Part shown: positions 1 to 14,060 of the stretch, in pieces
How positions within the stretch are numbered: position 1 is the first letter of the stretch
Layout of the letters: every line of letters begins with the position of its first letter
Source: Termitomyces sp. T153
Lineage: Eukaryota > Basidiomycota > Agaricomycetes > Agaricales > Lyophyllaceae
DNA: 64,000 nucleotides
Direction of reading: 5' to 3'
Assembly: GCA_018296165.2 (NCBI GenBank)
Contig: JACKQL020000072.1
Coordinates: 1-64,000 of the forward strand
Notes under the pieces: generated by a model
What the model was told of the DNA's origin: nothing
Database searches by the model: none
What the model saw: only the letters and a program-made list of their open reading frames with translations
Made by a program: the position numbers and the translations under genes

Positions 1-1805
1 TGGAACCCCTGCCACCCCCACCCCCAAATCAATCTCCATATGGGCCTGCACCACCACCAAGACCTCTGCCAACCCCAGCAAAGCCTCCTCTGCATCCGCC
101 ACCACTTCCCACCATGACTCCAGGGCCACCGCATTATGCTGCTGATGCCCCACCAGCAACCTTCCCACCCTCGCCATCCCCTGCTGCAACTCTGGAGGCT
201 GATCCCCAGACATCTGTGCCAACTTGTTTTGGATTGACGCAAACGCTGCGAAGGCACCATCCAAAAGAACCTGGTGCTCCTGCACTCAGCCTGGCCCCAA
301 AAACAACTCATTTCAGTAACAGATGGGAATTGGAAAAGACACTTACAAAGGATCCCTGCACGCCCTGAAGCAGCCTCATTGGCCAGCCAATCCTCCCTCC
401 ACCTTACTGCCTCCAACTCTGTCCACAGTAAACCACCCTCTGGTGCCATTCCCCACTCCTCCACCTCCTCTGTGGGCTGCACCTCCCGCTGCATCAGATG
501 CTCCCACAAGCCCCATACCTCTGGCGCTCACTCCATCGCCACTTGCTCCAAGGTGTTCTGGACCCACTCCAATGCCTCCTTCTCTGCCTGCACCATGTCT
601 CAATCCTCCCTTGCCTAGCGAAGCTCCTTCTCCCATGCCATCAACACCACTGTTAGAACCTCCACCTGCTTGCAAAGAAAGACCTCTGTGGTTGAAGGCA
701 GGGGCTCTGGAGAACTTGATGCCTGTTCCAAGGGTGTGCCCGGGGTAGGAGAGAAAATGTGAAACCCTGGAGGACCTGCCATTGGCTCATGCCCCCACAG
801 CCTCTTGCTAGGCCCCACCCCCGATGGCAGAGAAGCTCTCCGCTTCCCATGGTCTGCTGCCAAGGATGCCCCCTCTCTCTGCCCACCCCATAGAGGCCCC
901 ACCTGCCTCACAGACTGCTCTGCACTCCTCTCCCCCAACACCCAGGTCTTCTGCACCTTGCTCAGCTGACTCCACACCCAGTCCTTGTCCCACCTCTGCT
1001 CCATGGCAATGCATGCCACTCACCACTCCAACAAGATCAAGCACTTCTCATGGCTTGTGCAACATGGAAGGCAAATAGAAGTGTCACATCGTGAGCCCAC
1101 GGAGGGCACATCAAAGATGCAGGCCTTGCCCCACTGCGCACAGAGAATACACTAAAAACAATGGATCAGCACATGCAACAATAGAGAACTCAAAGACTCA
1201 CTGGGGCCTTGTTTTGGCACCATTCCAGTGTTGGGGGGCCCCAAGCCCATGCCAACGCCTTTGCAAACTCCTCCACCATCACCTCCACCTGAGGGATTTA
1301 CTGCAATGGTGGGACCCCTTCCGCATCCCCCACTGCCAATCAGAGCACTGCAGAACAGAATTTGGCCTGTCTAGGACCCCCCGAGGAACCCACCACTGCC
1401 ACAGACAACTCTGAAAAGCTCCATCAGCCACCCCAAGAAAACAAGTCGATACTGCTCACAACTCCAGTATATAGCACCAGCTTGGCACCGATGCTTGAAC
1501 TCCTCCCCCTTGCTGTTGTACATGATCACCACGTCCATGTCTGAAATCAAAGGGTGGGGGAAGTGGCTGAGTAACTGGGAGAGGACATGACAAAGGATTT
1601 GGAAAGCCCCAGGGTACATCCAAGGCTTTTTAATTGATTAGGAAGAATCCCCTGATGAAGCGGTGGCCATGCTTTGACTTTGCCTCCCATGCTGCTGTCA
1701 CTCGCTGTGGATTGATCAATATTACTTGGCTTTGACTCCCACGCCCCCGCCGATCCCCAACCTGCTCCCCGTGTCTCAAGGGTCTCGACGCTGAAGGGGG
1801 GGTGA
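1..1805 (+). mobile_element. 3' interior of a plus-oriented LTR retrotransposon (left end outside window)
   Basis: This stretch lies directly upstream of a polypurine tract and an LTR that both read on the plus strand, so I infer it is the 3' internal part of an element that starts beyond the left edge. It is rich in CCACC/CCTCC runs, which give proline-rich open frames on the plus strand and glycine-rich frames on the minus strand. None of them shows integrase, RT or chromodomain motifs that I recognise. CpG is scarce, as in the other old elements here. I do not assign a protein; the open frames are probably compositional. Confidence 0.5.
1793..1802 (+). promoter_or_regulatory. Polypurine tract next to plus-oriented LTR A
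   Basis: A purine run (GAAGGGGGGG) ends three bases before the LTR start. This is the usual position of the plus-strand primer for reverse transcription, and it sets the orientation of LTR A as a 3' LTR on the plus strand. Confidence 0.6.
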
Positions 1806-2951
1806 TGTCATGACCTCTTCCCTGAACCCCTGTACATTGCCTAACAAACCTCCATTCCCCCAGAACCCCTCCCAATGCTTTGTCAAACTTCCCCAGCACT
1901 CCACGCCTACTCTGGCTAACTCCAACGCATTCTTGGCTAACTCCAACGGCCCCCTGGCCAACTCTGACATCTTCCCCACAGCCACTGGCACTTCCCCTGG
2001 ATCTCCTGAGCCCCTGGGACCACTCCCCCGCCATGCCTGACCCTGTTACACATCATCAACTTGACACCCTGGCTCCTCCGACTTACCCTGGAGTATCACA
2101 ACAACCTCGGAATGGACCATGTCAACAATTGATCCCATCAACATATCAATGTGGCCCACCCTCTGGTCATAACCAACACCCGTCAACTACATTGAGCTCC
2201 ACCAAGCCCTGCCACTACAGCCGACATTCCCAGAGCTCTTCAGTAGTCAGTATATAAGATGTAGAGTAGCTCCTTGTACTCTAGTCTTGAGATTACTTAT
2301 CTACCTACCTGCCTTTCCTGATGTGTTTCTGATTGTTTCTTCTCGTGTTTCATGTTCCGTGTCTCATTTTCCTTATTCTCAGTCTCCTGGTCTTATCTCA
2401 TCTCTATTCTGTTATCATTTTATTATCATTCTGTGTCTCCACCTGAATCTATTCTTGTTCTTGTCTCATCTCCATCTTATTTCATTTGACTCTGTCTCAT
2501 CTTGTTTGATTCTGTCTATTGTGTTCAAGTCCTCTTGACCATAATATCCTCATGAACTCCGCAGTTATGATTATGAACCTCCAGCACTCTTTTACCAACT
2601 CCAGACCCCACTACATGCTCAGCTCCAAACCCCATCAATTCCCATTGATCCCCTGTCAGAACTCTGGCTCTGCTCCTGTCATTCGCATAGCCTCTGCCTC
2701 CTCTGCACCCACAATACTCACACATGGACTTATGCCTGAACCCCACCAAGCCCGTCCCCCATCCCCACAACTCATCCTCTACTCCTCTGGACCTCCCCGT
2801 ACTTGCTTGGACCAATCTCCACTAACTATCCTCACAAGTCCCCAATGTTTGGAACACCTCTGGGTGCCTGGTTGTCAGTGCAGGGAATCATGTCCACCTA
2901 GTAAGGACTTGCCCAGTGTAGCTGAGCCCCCATGGTCAGCGGAACCTGACA
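1806..2951 (+). repeat. LTR A (about 1.15 kb, plus orientation)
   Basis: It begins TGTCATGACC and ends GAACCTGACA, so it has the TG...CA ends of an LTR. It matches 7,854-8,987 over its whole length with many substitutions and small indels. A TATA box (TATATAAG) lies at 2,251-2,258, about 445 bases into the repeat, in a T/C-rich setting that would mark the start of the R region. It is immediately followed by the truncated chromodomain end of a minus-strand gypsy element, so its insertion or a later rearrangement cut that element. I see no target-site duplication. Confidence 0.75.
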
Positions 2952-2959
2952 CCTATGGT

Positions 2960-5359
2960 AGAAGTCCCAGACCAAGGTTGGTGCACATACATTAGCCTAC
3001 AGTTCCCAAGAGATGTTCTTGATGCCATATCCCTTCCATTTCACCTTGAACTGCAACTTCCCTCAGAATACTCTGCTATCCAAGATTTCTTCCACTTCAT
3101 ACTCCTCCTCATCATCAACCAGAACTAGTGGTGGAGGTGGCTTAGGAAGATGGCCAGAGATTGGATCCTCTGTAGCTAGAAACAGTTTGACAGCATTGAA
3201 GACTGGGTGCAACATGATAGGCTGTGATGGTATGGAGCTTTACTCAATACAGTTCTTGAGTGTACTCTGCCACAAACTGGGGGCCTTGGTCAGAGACATA
3301 CCCATCTGACAGACTATGGAGCTTCCAGACATTATTCCAATACAGGCTGGCCACTCCTCAGGCAGAGCATGTAGTGTGAGTAGGGATGAAGTGAGCCCAT
3401 TTGCCATAGAGGTCTACTACTATCATCACAGCATTGTACCCATGAGCATTGGGGAGTTCCACAATGAAATCTACTGATGCAACACTCCAGTGAGCAGTTG
3501 GAGTAGGGAGAGGGTGGAGCTGCCCCATGAGTGCCTGGCAGCAAGGCTTAGTTCAGAGGCAGAGATTACAGGTGCTAGTGTAGGTGCCTACATATCAGGA
3601 GATTTGAGGCCACCAGTAATTCTGAGATACCAGCTCCAATGTCTTCCACCTCCTAGGATGTCCATCTACTCAAGAGTTGTGATGTTTCTCCACAATGCAT
3701 GGCAAAGTTCTGGAATGTTAGGCATGTAGATGCATCCTTGGAAGGTAAGAAGTCCATTGTAAAGGCTCCACTCATCTGCATGCAGACTTAACTCCACTTG
3801 CTTGTTGAGCTTGTAAGGCCTGTGCAGCCTGGGCAATTGCATCCTCTTGTGCACCCTCCTGGTTCCATCTTTGGCTGTCTCTGAGGATGTTTGCCTCATC
3901 TCCATGGGCCACAATCCCTTCTAGAGCATGGATAGTGAAGAGCTTTGGCTTGAGGAGGATTGTATTGTCATTATCCCCTGCCCCCATGCCATGGTCAGCC
4001 TGTCTGGACAATGCACCTGGTTTGCTCATGCTCCATCTTAGCTTGTGATGCAGTAAGAAGTCAAAGTTGGCCAGATACAAGGACCACCAAGCTTGTCATT
4101 GATTCAGCTTCTTCACTGTGCAGAAGTACTTGAGGTTCTTGTAGTCCATTCAGACCTTAAACTTATGCTGTGCACCAAATAATGGCAAGCATCTCCTTGT
4201 CATGGATCTTGTAGTTCTGTTCTACTGTATTAAGGCTCTTGGAGTAGAAGGCTACTGAGTGCCATCCTCCTTTGACTGCTGAGAGAGGACTGCTCCTGTG
4301 GCAAAGTCTGAGCTATCTGCTTCAACATAGAAGGGAGAGTCATCATCTGAAAACAGGAGGACAGGTTTTGAGGTAACAGCTTGTTTGAGGGCATCAAAGG
4401 CATCTTGCTGTGGGGGGCTCCCATTGCCATGTTGCATTCTTGCCTGTGAGATCAAAGAGGGGATGTGCATGGTGGGAGGAATCCTGTATAAGACCTCTGG
4501 TAGAATTTGAGAAACCCAAGCAAGGCCTGTACTTCCTTCTTGTTCCTTGGCTCAGACCACTTTGCTACATCTGCCACTTTAATGGGGTCCATCTCAGCCA
4601 TCCCATATGAGATGATGAATTCTAGGTCTGTTCAAATTCACATTTCTCAGTCTTTAAATAGAGCTGGTGCTAGTAGAAGCATTTTAGGACAATGCATGTG
4701 GCTTGGCAATGCTCCTCCAAGGTTTTAGTGTAAATGAGGATATTATCAAGATACATACAAACAACACCTTCCACAATCAGGTTATGGAAGATGTCATTTA
4801 TCATAGTCTGAAAAGTGGCCAGGCCCTTTGTGAGGCCAAATAACATCACTAGAGGTTCAAAGAGTCCATGATTGGTTCAGAATGCTGCCTTCCACTCATT
4901 GCTCTCCTTGATGCACATCATTGTAGCCCCAACAGACATCCAACTTGGTGAAGTAGCATGCACCTCAAAGGTTTTTGACAAGTTCTGAGATGAGTGGCAA
5001 AGGATAGCAATTCTTCACTGTCATTGCATTCAAGACTTGATAGTCCTGAACCAGATGAAGAGACCCATCCTGAGATGCCCAGTGCAGCAGGCATGCATAG
5101 CAGCGTGCTCACAAACCTTGGCTCTCTGCTCCTTACAGGCTTCTTCTGCACAAGTCATGCAGCAACAAGGGCAGCAGCTCATCTTCACTTTACCCTCAGT
5201 CCAGTCAATCTTCAGGTTGTGTTCACATAACCAGGTGAACCCCAAGATCATGTCTTGCTTTCCCAAACTAGTGTCAGCAAACATGGCTTGCTCTGAGTGG
5301 TCTTTGTAATGGAGGACCAGGTCCACCACTGAGTGGATAGAGCCAGCTTCATTGAGCAT
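2960..5359 (-). pseudogene. pol remnant of gypsy element L (protease, RT, RNase H, integrase, chromodomain)
   Basis: The protease C-terminal part is seen at 5,359-5,200 (ILGFTWLCEHNLKIDW, matching the LG..WL..HNP.IDW signature of fungal gypsy proteases). RT blocks follow (YPLPLISELVKNL, then FTKLDVCWGYND) near 4,900-5,020. The YxDD box region near 4,750 is damaged by stops. RNase H starts near 4,380 ([20 protein letters not shown]). Integrase core sequence lies at about 3,250-3,720 and a chromodomain fragment (KWKGYG) at about 3,000-3,130. Many stops and frameshifts make it a clear pseudogene. CpG is very rare across it. Confidence 0.75.
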
Positions 5360-5391
5360 GCCATCAACATTGTATACAGGGATAGGATGAG

Positions 5392-5724
5392 CTAGGAGGT
5401 GAGTGATGAGACAGTGTTGTCACATGTAGTCTGTGTCAGGAACTGCCATTCCCCAACTCTACAGTCCCCATCAAATACATCTGGGAGTGCAGGGCATGGA
5501 AGTTTGGAGCAGAGTGCTGAAACCTCTGAGCTAGGTATAGAAGAGAACCTTGCTGTAGCTGCTGGGGGCTTAGATGGAGGAGTAGGAGCAAGGGGGAGAT
5601 GTTCCAGAAGGGCCCAAAGGAAGAAGGACACTGCTTTAGTAGTTTGACAGAGCCCAGAGAGTTCAGCAGTGTGGGAGGTAATGGAGGCTTGAGTAAGTTG
5701 AACTTGTATCTCTAGGGATAGCAA
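5392..5724 (-). pseudogene. gag remnant of gypsy element L
   Basis: The N-terminal frame has a coiled-coil-like segment (IQVQLTQASITSHTAELSGL) closely matching the gag of element R at about 10.2 kb, followed by a proline-rich linker and a CPALPD motif. In element R this motif starts the capsid-like domain. Here the frame departs from the R copy soon after and reaches protease sequence within about 60 bases, so roughly 1 kb of gag (capsid plus zinc knuckle) is missing. It cannot encode a working Gag. Confidence 0.65.
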
Positions 5725-5769
5725 ATGATTCCAGGCATCATCCTGAGAGCTTGAAGCATTAAGGGGAGG

Positions 5770-6122
5770 TGCTGTAAGGGCAACCTCTGGGGCAGCAGAT
5801 TGGAGTCATGCAGCTAGCAGAGGGGAATCTGAAGTATATTAGCAGAGTAGATGATGATACAAATCAGTAACTAATCACCTAGCAGAGAGGAATCTGAAGA
5901 GAACAAGTCTAAGGATCCCTGCTGCTTGGTGTGGTGCATCAGTGGGCAGCAGAGGCATGGGAACTACTGTACAGGTGACTGGAGTTACTCCTAACTCTAG
6001 GGCAATGGTTGCTGAGGTAATACAGAGAACTCTGGAGTTCTGGAAAGAGCCCTGGAGACATTGAACAAGCTGCAGAGGTGCTGGAACCAGTCATAGAGGT
6101 TGGAAATGGAAGTCTCCTGACA
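5770..6122 (-). repeat. LTR m2 (353 bp), shared between gypsy elements L and R
   Basis: On the minus strand it starts TGTCAGGAGACTTCC and ends CCCTTACAGCA. It matches 10,360-10,732 closely along its length. A purine run (GAGGGAGGG) on the minus strand immediately precedes it at about 6,126-6,134, so it is the 3' LTR of element R. It also lies only 45 bases from the gag of element L, so it is at once the 5' LTR of L. This LTR-interior-LTR-interior order is what unequal recombination between tandem or ectopic copies produces. Confidence 0.75.
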
Positions 6123-7853
6123 TCACCCTCCCTCTAGGGTGTGGCATCTCGATGTGCAGAGTAGAAGAAGTCCCTGATTGCTTGGTCCACTGGTGAGATA
6201 GGGTAGATTCCTCATATGGTGCACAGGGCATCTGGATGTCTCTAGTGGAACTCCTTGACAAGTCTGGGGGCATATACATTCTCCCATGGCTCCCAGGAGA
6301 CATCCTTGATTCCATAGTCTTTCCACTTCACCTTGTATTGTAGTCATTTCTGGAATCAACAGCTATTCAGAATTTTCTCTACTTCATACTCCTTGTTGTT
6401 GTTGACCACCATGAGGAGTAGTGGAGGTGGCGGACATCACTCTGGGATAGGATCTTTAGGGGCCAGGATTAGTTTGACCACATTGAACACTGGATGAAGC
6501 TGGCACATCCCTGTGGGGGGTCAAAGTCAATAGGCCAGGGGTCCCACCTGTCATTCCACTGTGAACAGCTCTAATTGGCAGTGTGACAGCTTTTTTGAGT
6601 GTTGGGTGGTTGTAATGTCAGAGGCATCCAGGTAGATTCAATCTTTGGGCTGATATCTGCACTCTGGGGTCCTTCCACAGTTATAGTATCACACCATGTT
6701 GTCTTTTGCTTTTGCCAGTGCAGCTCAGGCCTCCTCCTGTGACCTCTTCATCTGGTCCACAAATTCATTTACTGCCTCATTCTCCAAGGGTCAGGCCCAG
6801 GGTTCAAAACTCATGCACAGGTGCCATCCAGTGTTAAGGAAGAATGGGGAAAACTGGGTGGATGTGTGAACATGGTTGTTGTACTGGAATTTGGCATCAG
6901 GGAGGAGTTTGTCCCAGTCATCTTGGTGCTCATTGCAGAAGAGGTGGAGATACTGTTCCAGCTCCTAATTTATGTGCTCTGACTGTCCATTGGACTGTGG
7001 GTGGTAGGCAGTGGTGGTGTGGAGCTTTACTCTGAGCAGTCAGTAGAGCTTCTGGGTGAACTCTGCCACAAATTGCAGTTCCCAATCTGAGACATAGGCA
7101 TCAGAGAGGCCATGGAGCTTCCAGACATTTCTCCAGTACAGGTTTGTGGCACCTGTGATAGAGCAGATAGTGTGGGTTAGAATGAAGTGCACTCTCTTGC
7201 CATATAGGTCCACCACCACCATGATCGCATCATAACCATGAGTGTCAGAGAGCTCTACAATGAAGTCTACAGATGCTATGCTTCACCATTCTGTGGGCAC
7301 TGGTAGTGGGTGTAACTGTCCATAGGGGAGTTGGCACTGGGGCTTGGTCTGGAGGCAGAGATTACAGGTACTAGTGTAGGACCCAATGTACTGGGACATC
7401 TGGGGCTACCAGTAGTTCCGCAATACTAACTCCAGTGTCTTCCACTGCCCAGGGTTCCTTGCAATGCAGGAGTCATGGTGTTGCTCCACAATCCTCCGAT
7501 GGAGCTCTGGAATGTTGGGGACATAGATACAGTCTCAGAAGATCAGGATTCTATCTTGGAGGGCCCATTCATCAGTACAGACCACCTGAACACCAATAGT
7601 ATGCCCCAACTTCAGCATCTGAGCAGCCTGTGCCACAAGCTTCTCCTGTTGACCATCTCTATTACCCCATTGTATGTTGCAGAGAATGTCTGCCTCTGCT
7701 CCATCAATGGCAAGGCCCTTCATGGCTCAGATCATAAACAATTTGCAGTGAAGGAGCACAATGTTGCTGTTATCCCCTTCTCCTGTTCTGTTGTCTGCCC
7801 TCTGGAACAGGGCATCTAGTTTCCCCATGCTCTGGCCCAGCTTGTAGTGCAAG
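6123..7853 (-). pseudogene. pol 3' part of gypsy element R (RNase H end, integrase, chromodomain)
   Basis: Minus-strand translation shows an integrase core segment at 7,040-7,222 (MVVVDLYGKRVHFILTHT), matching the 'D..GKRAHFIPTHT..T' stretch of fungal gypsy integrases, and further integrase sequence to about 6,600. A chromodomain tail is at 6,270-6,420. Sequence from 7,535 to 7,853 matches the RNase H/integrase spacer of element L. The upstream RT and protease are absent: the element is broken at 7,853 by LTR B. Frames are interrupted throughout. Confidence 0.7.
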
Positions 7854-8987
7854 AGTCATGACCCATTCCCTGGACCCCCATACATCGCCCAACAAACTCC
7901 TGTCCCCCCAGAACCTCTCACAATGCTCCATCAAACTTCTCCAGCACTCCGCACCTACTCCGGCTAACTCTGATGCATTCTCAGCTAACTCCGACAGCCC
8001 CCTGGCCAACTCCAATGTCTTCCCCGCAGTCACCAGTGCTTCCCCTGGATCTCCTGAGCTCCTGGGACCACTCCTCCGCTGTGCCTGACCCCATTACATG
8101 TCATCATCTTGACACCCCAGTTCCTCTGACTTGCCTTGGAGTATCATGATGACCTCAGAATGGCCTGTGTCAATGATTGATCCCATCAACATATCAATGT
8201 GGCCTGCTCTCTGGTTGTAACCGACACCCATTGACTCTGTCGAGCTCCACAAAGCCCTGCCACTACAGCTGACATTCCCAGAGCTCTCCAGTAGTCAGTA
8301 TATAAGACATAGAGTAGCTCTTCATACTCTAGTTTTGAGATTACCTGCCTTACCTGATGTGTTTCTGATTGTTTCTTCCTATGTTTTGTGTTCTGTGTCT
8401 CATTTTCCTTATTTTCAGTCTCCTGGTCTTGTCTTGTCTCTATTCTGTTGTCATTTAATTATTGTTCCATGTCTCCACCTAAATCTATTCTTGTTCTTGT
8501 CTTATCTCCATCTCATTTCATTTGACTCCATCTCATCTTGTTTTGATTCCATCTATCATGTTCAAGTCCTCCCAACCATAACACCCTCATGAACTCCATG
8601 ATTACAATTACAAACCTCCAACACTCCTTCACCACTCTGGACCTTGCTACATGCTCAGCTCCAAACCCTATCAATCCCCATTGATCCCCAATCAGAACTC
8701 TGGCTCCACTCCCATCATTTGCATAGCCTCCACCTCCTCTGCACCTGCAATACTCACATACAGACTTATGCCTGAACGCTACCAAGCCCGTTCCCCTTCC
8801 CTGCAACCCATCCTCTACTCCTCTGGACCTCCCCAGACTTGCTCGGATCAATTTCCACTAATTATCCTCACAAGTCCTGGGTGTTTGGAACACCTCTGAG
8901 TGCCTGGTTGTCAGTGCAGAAAATCATGTCTGCCTAGTAAGGACTCGCCCAGTGTAGCTGAGCCCCCGTGGTCAGTGGAACCTGACA
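7854..8987 (+). repeat. LTR B (about 1.13 kb, plus orientation), inserted in gypsy element R
   Basis: It is a full-length relative of LTR A (ends GTCATGACC...CCTGACA), with a TATA box (TATATAAG) at 8,299-8,306. It has no neighbouring interior sequence of its own family, so it is probably a solo LTR. It separates the RNase H/integrase part of element R (left) from its gag (right). Protease and RT are missing, so the insertion is associated with a deletion of roughly 2 kb. Confidence 0.72.
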
Positions 8988-10257
8988 CTGTCAGCACCTA
9001 GTGATGGAGGCATACACCTCATCCATCACTTGACTAAAAATCCTCCTCCCACTCCAGAAGTGAGGTGCACATGCTGGCTTCCTCCAGGGTCAACTCCAGC
9101 ATGGGCTCATCCAATAACAGAGCTCTGGCAGCATCCTTTGCAGCCAAGAGCTGCAGGAGGAGTCCCTCCTGCTCTGCTATGGAGAGGTAGCATACCTCCA
9201 GGCCCAGGGGACAGTGTTATGCAAAGTGCCCAGGCTTCTTGCATCTCTGGCACAACAGCAGGGCAGTGTGGAGTTGTTGGGCTGCATCCACATCCATGGG
9301 GATCCCCAGTAGTAGGGGATGTGCTGTGGGGGCAGCTAGAGTGAGGGCTGGCACTAGGTGAGTAGGCACAGAGTGGTGGAGGTTGCTGACTGGAGTGGGG
9401 TGCAGTATGGAATGGGGGCAGTGGAGCTCCCTCCATATCTCCATGAGTTGCCATTGGTCTCAGGCCACCTCATACTATGATGCAATCTTTTCATTGTCAG
9501 GGCAACCCTCTGCCAGATTGTCAATGTGTTCCACTAAGGTGGGGTGCAAGCCATCCCAGAAGGTGAGGCATAGTTGGAGGCTGTTAGGGTAGGCAGCCTG
9601 TTCAACTAGGGCTTGGAACAAGTCAATGTACTTATCCAACATATGCTTTCCTTATTTATACTGCTCCCTGTCATGCAGTGTCAGTGCTGCCATCTTGGTG
9701 GGGTCTAATGGGAAAAACTCTGCATGAAAGTCCTTCTCAAAGGCAGCTCAGTCTGGAAAGCTCCCCACACCTCTGGGACAGCAGAAAACTCACAGCATGT
9801 AGGTGGAGGCACATCCAGTCTTCATGTATGACAGCACCCAGGCTATTTTCAATGTGTTGGAGTCAAAAGCATCCCTGCTGAGGTGGATGTAGGTGAGGCA
9901 GGACTGTAGGAAATGCTCCCCGCTGGATCAGGCACTGTCATATGCATCTGGCAGTGCTGGACAAGAGATCTGCAGCTGTAGGGTCACTAGAGCCACTGGA
10001 GTAGGTGCTGCAGCAGGTGGAGCTGGTTCTGCCACCATTGGAGGGGCAGAGTTAGGGCTTAGGCATTCTAGCAGTGCCTGGAGGGATTGGGAGATAAGAT
10101 CTGTTGTCTGATGGAGGGTAGAGAGTTTGGTTGTATGGTGGGTGAGAGATGATTGTGTTAATTGCACTTGGGTCTCTAGGTGGAGCAGGCAAGTCCAGGC
10201 TTTATCCTGTGGGGCTAGGGCCTCTGAGGGTGTGTCTGGGTTGGCAAGCTGAGACAT
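8988..10257 (-). pseudogene. gag of gypsy element R
   Basis: Read on the minus strand, the frame opens at 10,257 with a coiled-coil-like N-terminal segment and a proline/alanine linker. A retrotransposon gag (capsid) domain follows at about 9,930-9,480 (WVLSYMKTGCAS, then FEKDFHAEFFPLDPTKMAAL across frames). A CCHC zinc knuckle (CQRCKKPGHFA..C) lies at about 9,215-9,250, preceded by IPMDVDAAQ. Stops occur inside the capsid region. The end is lost at LTR B. Gag would package the element RNA in virus-like particles; this copy is dead. Confidence 0.75.
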
Positions 10258-10359
10258 AGAGCTCCATGGTGCTTAATCCTAGCAGAGAAGTGATGGATAG
10301 TGGCTCGGAGGTTCTTATGGCTATGCAGGGCTTTCAGGCCAGTTTTAAGAGACTTGTTC

Positions 10360-10732
10360 TGCTGTAAGGGCAACCTCTGGGGCAGCAGATCAGAGTCATG
10401 CAGCTAGCAGAGGAGAATCTGAAGTACATTAGTGGAGTAGACAATGATACAAATCAGTAACTAATTACCTAGAAGAGGGGAATCTGAAGAGAACAAGTCT
10501 AAGGATCCCCGCTGCTCAGTGCAGTGCATCAGTGGGCAGCAGAGGCATAGGAACCACTGTACAGGTGACTGGAGTTACTCCTAACCCTAGGGCAATGGTT
10601 GCTGAGGTAATATGGAGAACTCTGGAGTTCTCCAGAGATCTCTAGGGTTCTGGAAAGAGCTCCAGAGATGTCAAACAAGCTGTGGAAGTGCTGGAACTAG
10701 TTATGGAGGTTGGAAATGGAAGTTCCCTAACA
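10360..10732 (-). repeat. LTR m1 (373 bp), 5' LTR of gypsy element R
   Basis: The minus strand starts TGTTAGGGAACTTCC and ends CCCTTACAGCA. It is a clear match to LTR m2 with about a 20-base insertion duplicating a TCTGGAGTTCTCCAGAG-type palindromic segment near 10,620-10,645. The gag start of element R is about 100 bases downstream. No target-site duplication is visible when comparing 5,765-5,769 with 10,733-10,737, as expected for a tandem structure. Confidence 0.72.
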
Positions 10733-10861
10733 GGTGCTGGAGGAGTTGGTTGGGTCATGGGAGAAGCACAGAGGACACTAAGACACTGGTAGGGGAGAGA
10801 CCTTTTAAGAAACCAAGGAGAAACGCAGGCAATCAAAATGGAGGCTCCTAGACCAAATTTA

Positions 10862-11035
10862 GAGACTTGTTCTGCTGTAAAGATGACCTCTAGAGGTTGT
10901 GGTTCAATCACACAACTGGCAGAAGGAGATCCAAAGTCTATCCAGTATCTACAAGAAGTTCTAGAGTTCTAGCTACTCACCTGGCAGAGGGAGGTCCAAA
11001 GAGAACAAGTCTAAAGATCCCTAATACCAGTGTTT
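10862..11035 (-). repeat. Partial, diverged third copy of the m-type LTR
   Basis: The stretch from GACTTGTTCTGCTGTAA to GAACAAGTCTAAAGATCCCT matches the corresponding part of LTR m1 (10,347-10,510) with more differences and a missing end. The match includes bases on the outer side of the LTR boundary, so internal leader sequence is also duplicated. This points to a third member of the tandem array. Confidence 0.5.
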
Positions 11036-11118
11036 GAAAAGTTTACTCTAGAGCTTCTAAAAAAAAAACACACAACAACAACCAAATCTGGAGTCTAATC
11101 AAAAAGCAGAAATCCATT

Positions 11119-11460
11119 CACTTCAGGAAATGTAGCATGTTTCCTGAGAAAAAGGTGTTAGAAATATGTTTTTCAATTTCTGACACCTTTTTCTTGAGAA
11201 ACATGCTAAATTTTGTGTCAGAAAATTTCAGTAAATATATCAAATATTCTCTTAATGTTTCTTTTGTAGAATGATAAATTTTTCTGTGTTTTATCTGAAG
11301 AAAAAATAATCAAAATATTTACAATGTTCTCAATGATTTCTTGAGAAACACATGATATGTTTTAGCATGTGTTTCTCAAAAAACCTTTGTCCTGTTCTTA
11401 GTGTTGTATCTCAAGAAACACCTGTTAGGGTAACTTATGATACTTCTCAAGAAACATGCA
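11119..11460. repeat. Left terminal/subterminal repeats of the CACTA-like element
   Basis: The terminal CACTTCAGGAAAT is followed by at least six imperfect copies of the motif TTTCTTGAGAAACATG or its inverse (for example near 11,140, 11,200, 11,340, 11,370, 11,410 and 11,440). Such clusters normally bind the element's transposase. Confidence 0.6.
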
Positions 11461-12213
11461 ATAAAAAAATGTAATAATATTATATAGAAACAATATACAG
11501 AAATACATGTCATGTTACTCAGCATGCAACTGTTGATTTGCTCATTAAGATGCTTAATATGTGGTACTGAGTCAGTAACATAGTGTACAAAATTATAGAC
11601 TTTCAAGAAACTCCAAGAAACAGAATAACAACAACTGAAGTCAAGAAAAATGAGGGTTGAATTAGCAGGACAGACAGGGCATTGACTTACAAGGAAAATC
11701 ACCAAAATCAATCCAATCTACAAGCCTCTCAAATTCAAATTTGCCAGCCATGGACAGCATGCAGAATGCTATACAGTTGGTAATGAGCAGATCAAGATTT
11801 TGTGTGACCCAAGCACTGCACAACTACCTAGGATGGCATCATTGTGCATGTCTGGTTGATGCTTGATTGGTTGGATGGTGTTGTCAAGGGGGGTTTGTTA
11901 ACAACAATGAGTTCCTGTGTCTGGTTGAAGATCAGTTGGTTGTTGTTGCACTCCAGTTTGACGACACAAGACAGAGACTCATGAGCCTGAAGCTTGTTAA
12001 TTCTGTGTAGTCATAGAAAAATCTCAATACTGACCTGTGACACATGAATGGAAATAGTGGACCCTTGGCAGATGTTATCATACAGGATCTCAAAATTAGG
12101 CATTGTAGTCAGCTCTGTGCTGGTGTATTTGAGCTGAAAGATTGGGATTGTAATGGGGTTATGAGAAAGAATGTGTGTTTGTGATCATTTGGTTACTCTA
12201 ACTCCAGATACTG
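11461..12213. other. Non-coding interior of the CACTA-like element
   Basis: AT-rich sequence with no open frame showing recognisable motifs on either strand. Short minus-strand frames exist (11,376-11,711) but look random. It lies between the left terminal repeats and the captured MCM5 copy. Confidence 0.4.

Positions 12214-14060
<1,847 letters not shown>

Larger units (their letters stand above)
2952..5769 (-). mobile_element. Decayed Ty3/gypsy element L (gag-pol interior, minus strand)
   Basis: Read on the minus strand, the order is gag remnant, protease end, reverse transcriptase, RNase H, integrase and chromodomain. This is the order of chromodomain-bearing Ty3/gypsy elements (chromoviruses). 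All parts carry stops and frameshifts. The 5' end abuts the shared LTR at 5,770-6,122. The 3' end is cut by LTR A just after the chromodomain. Most of the gag capsid and zinc-knuckle region is deleted, because the gag remnant runs almost directly into protease. Confidence 0.8.

Noticed and set aside
114..1414. Long proline-rich plus-strand and glycine-rich minus-strand open frames
   Set aside because: They overlap each other on both strands, follow from CCACC-rich composition, and show no conserved motif or intron chain.
1806..8987. LTR A and LTR B as the two ends of one element
   Set aside because: The sequence between them is the minus-strand L/R gypsy material of another family, and the polypurine tract at 1,793 places the interior of LTR A to its left.
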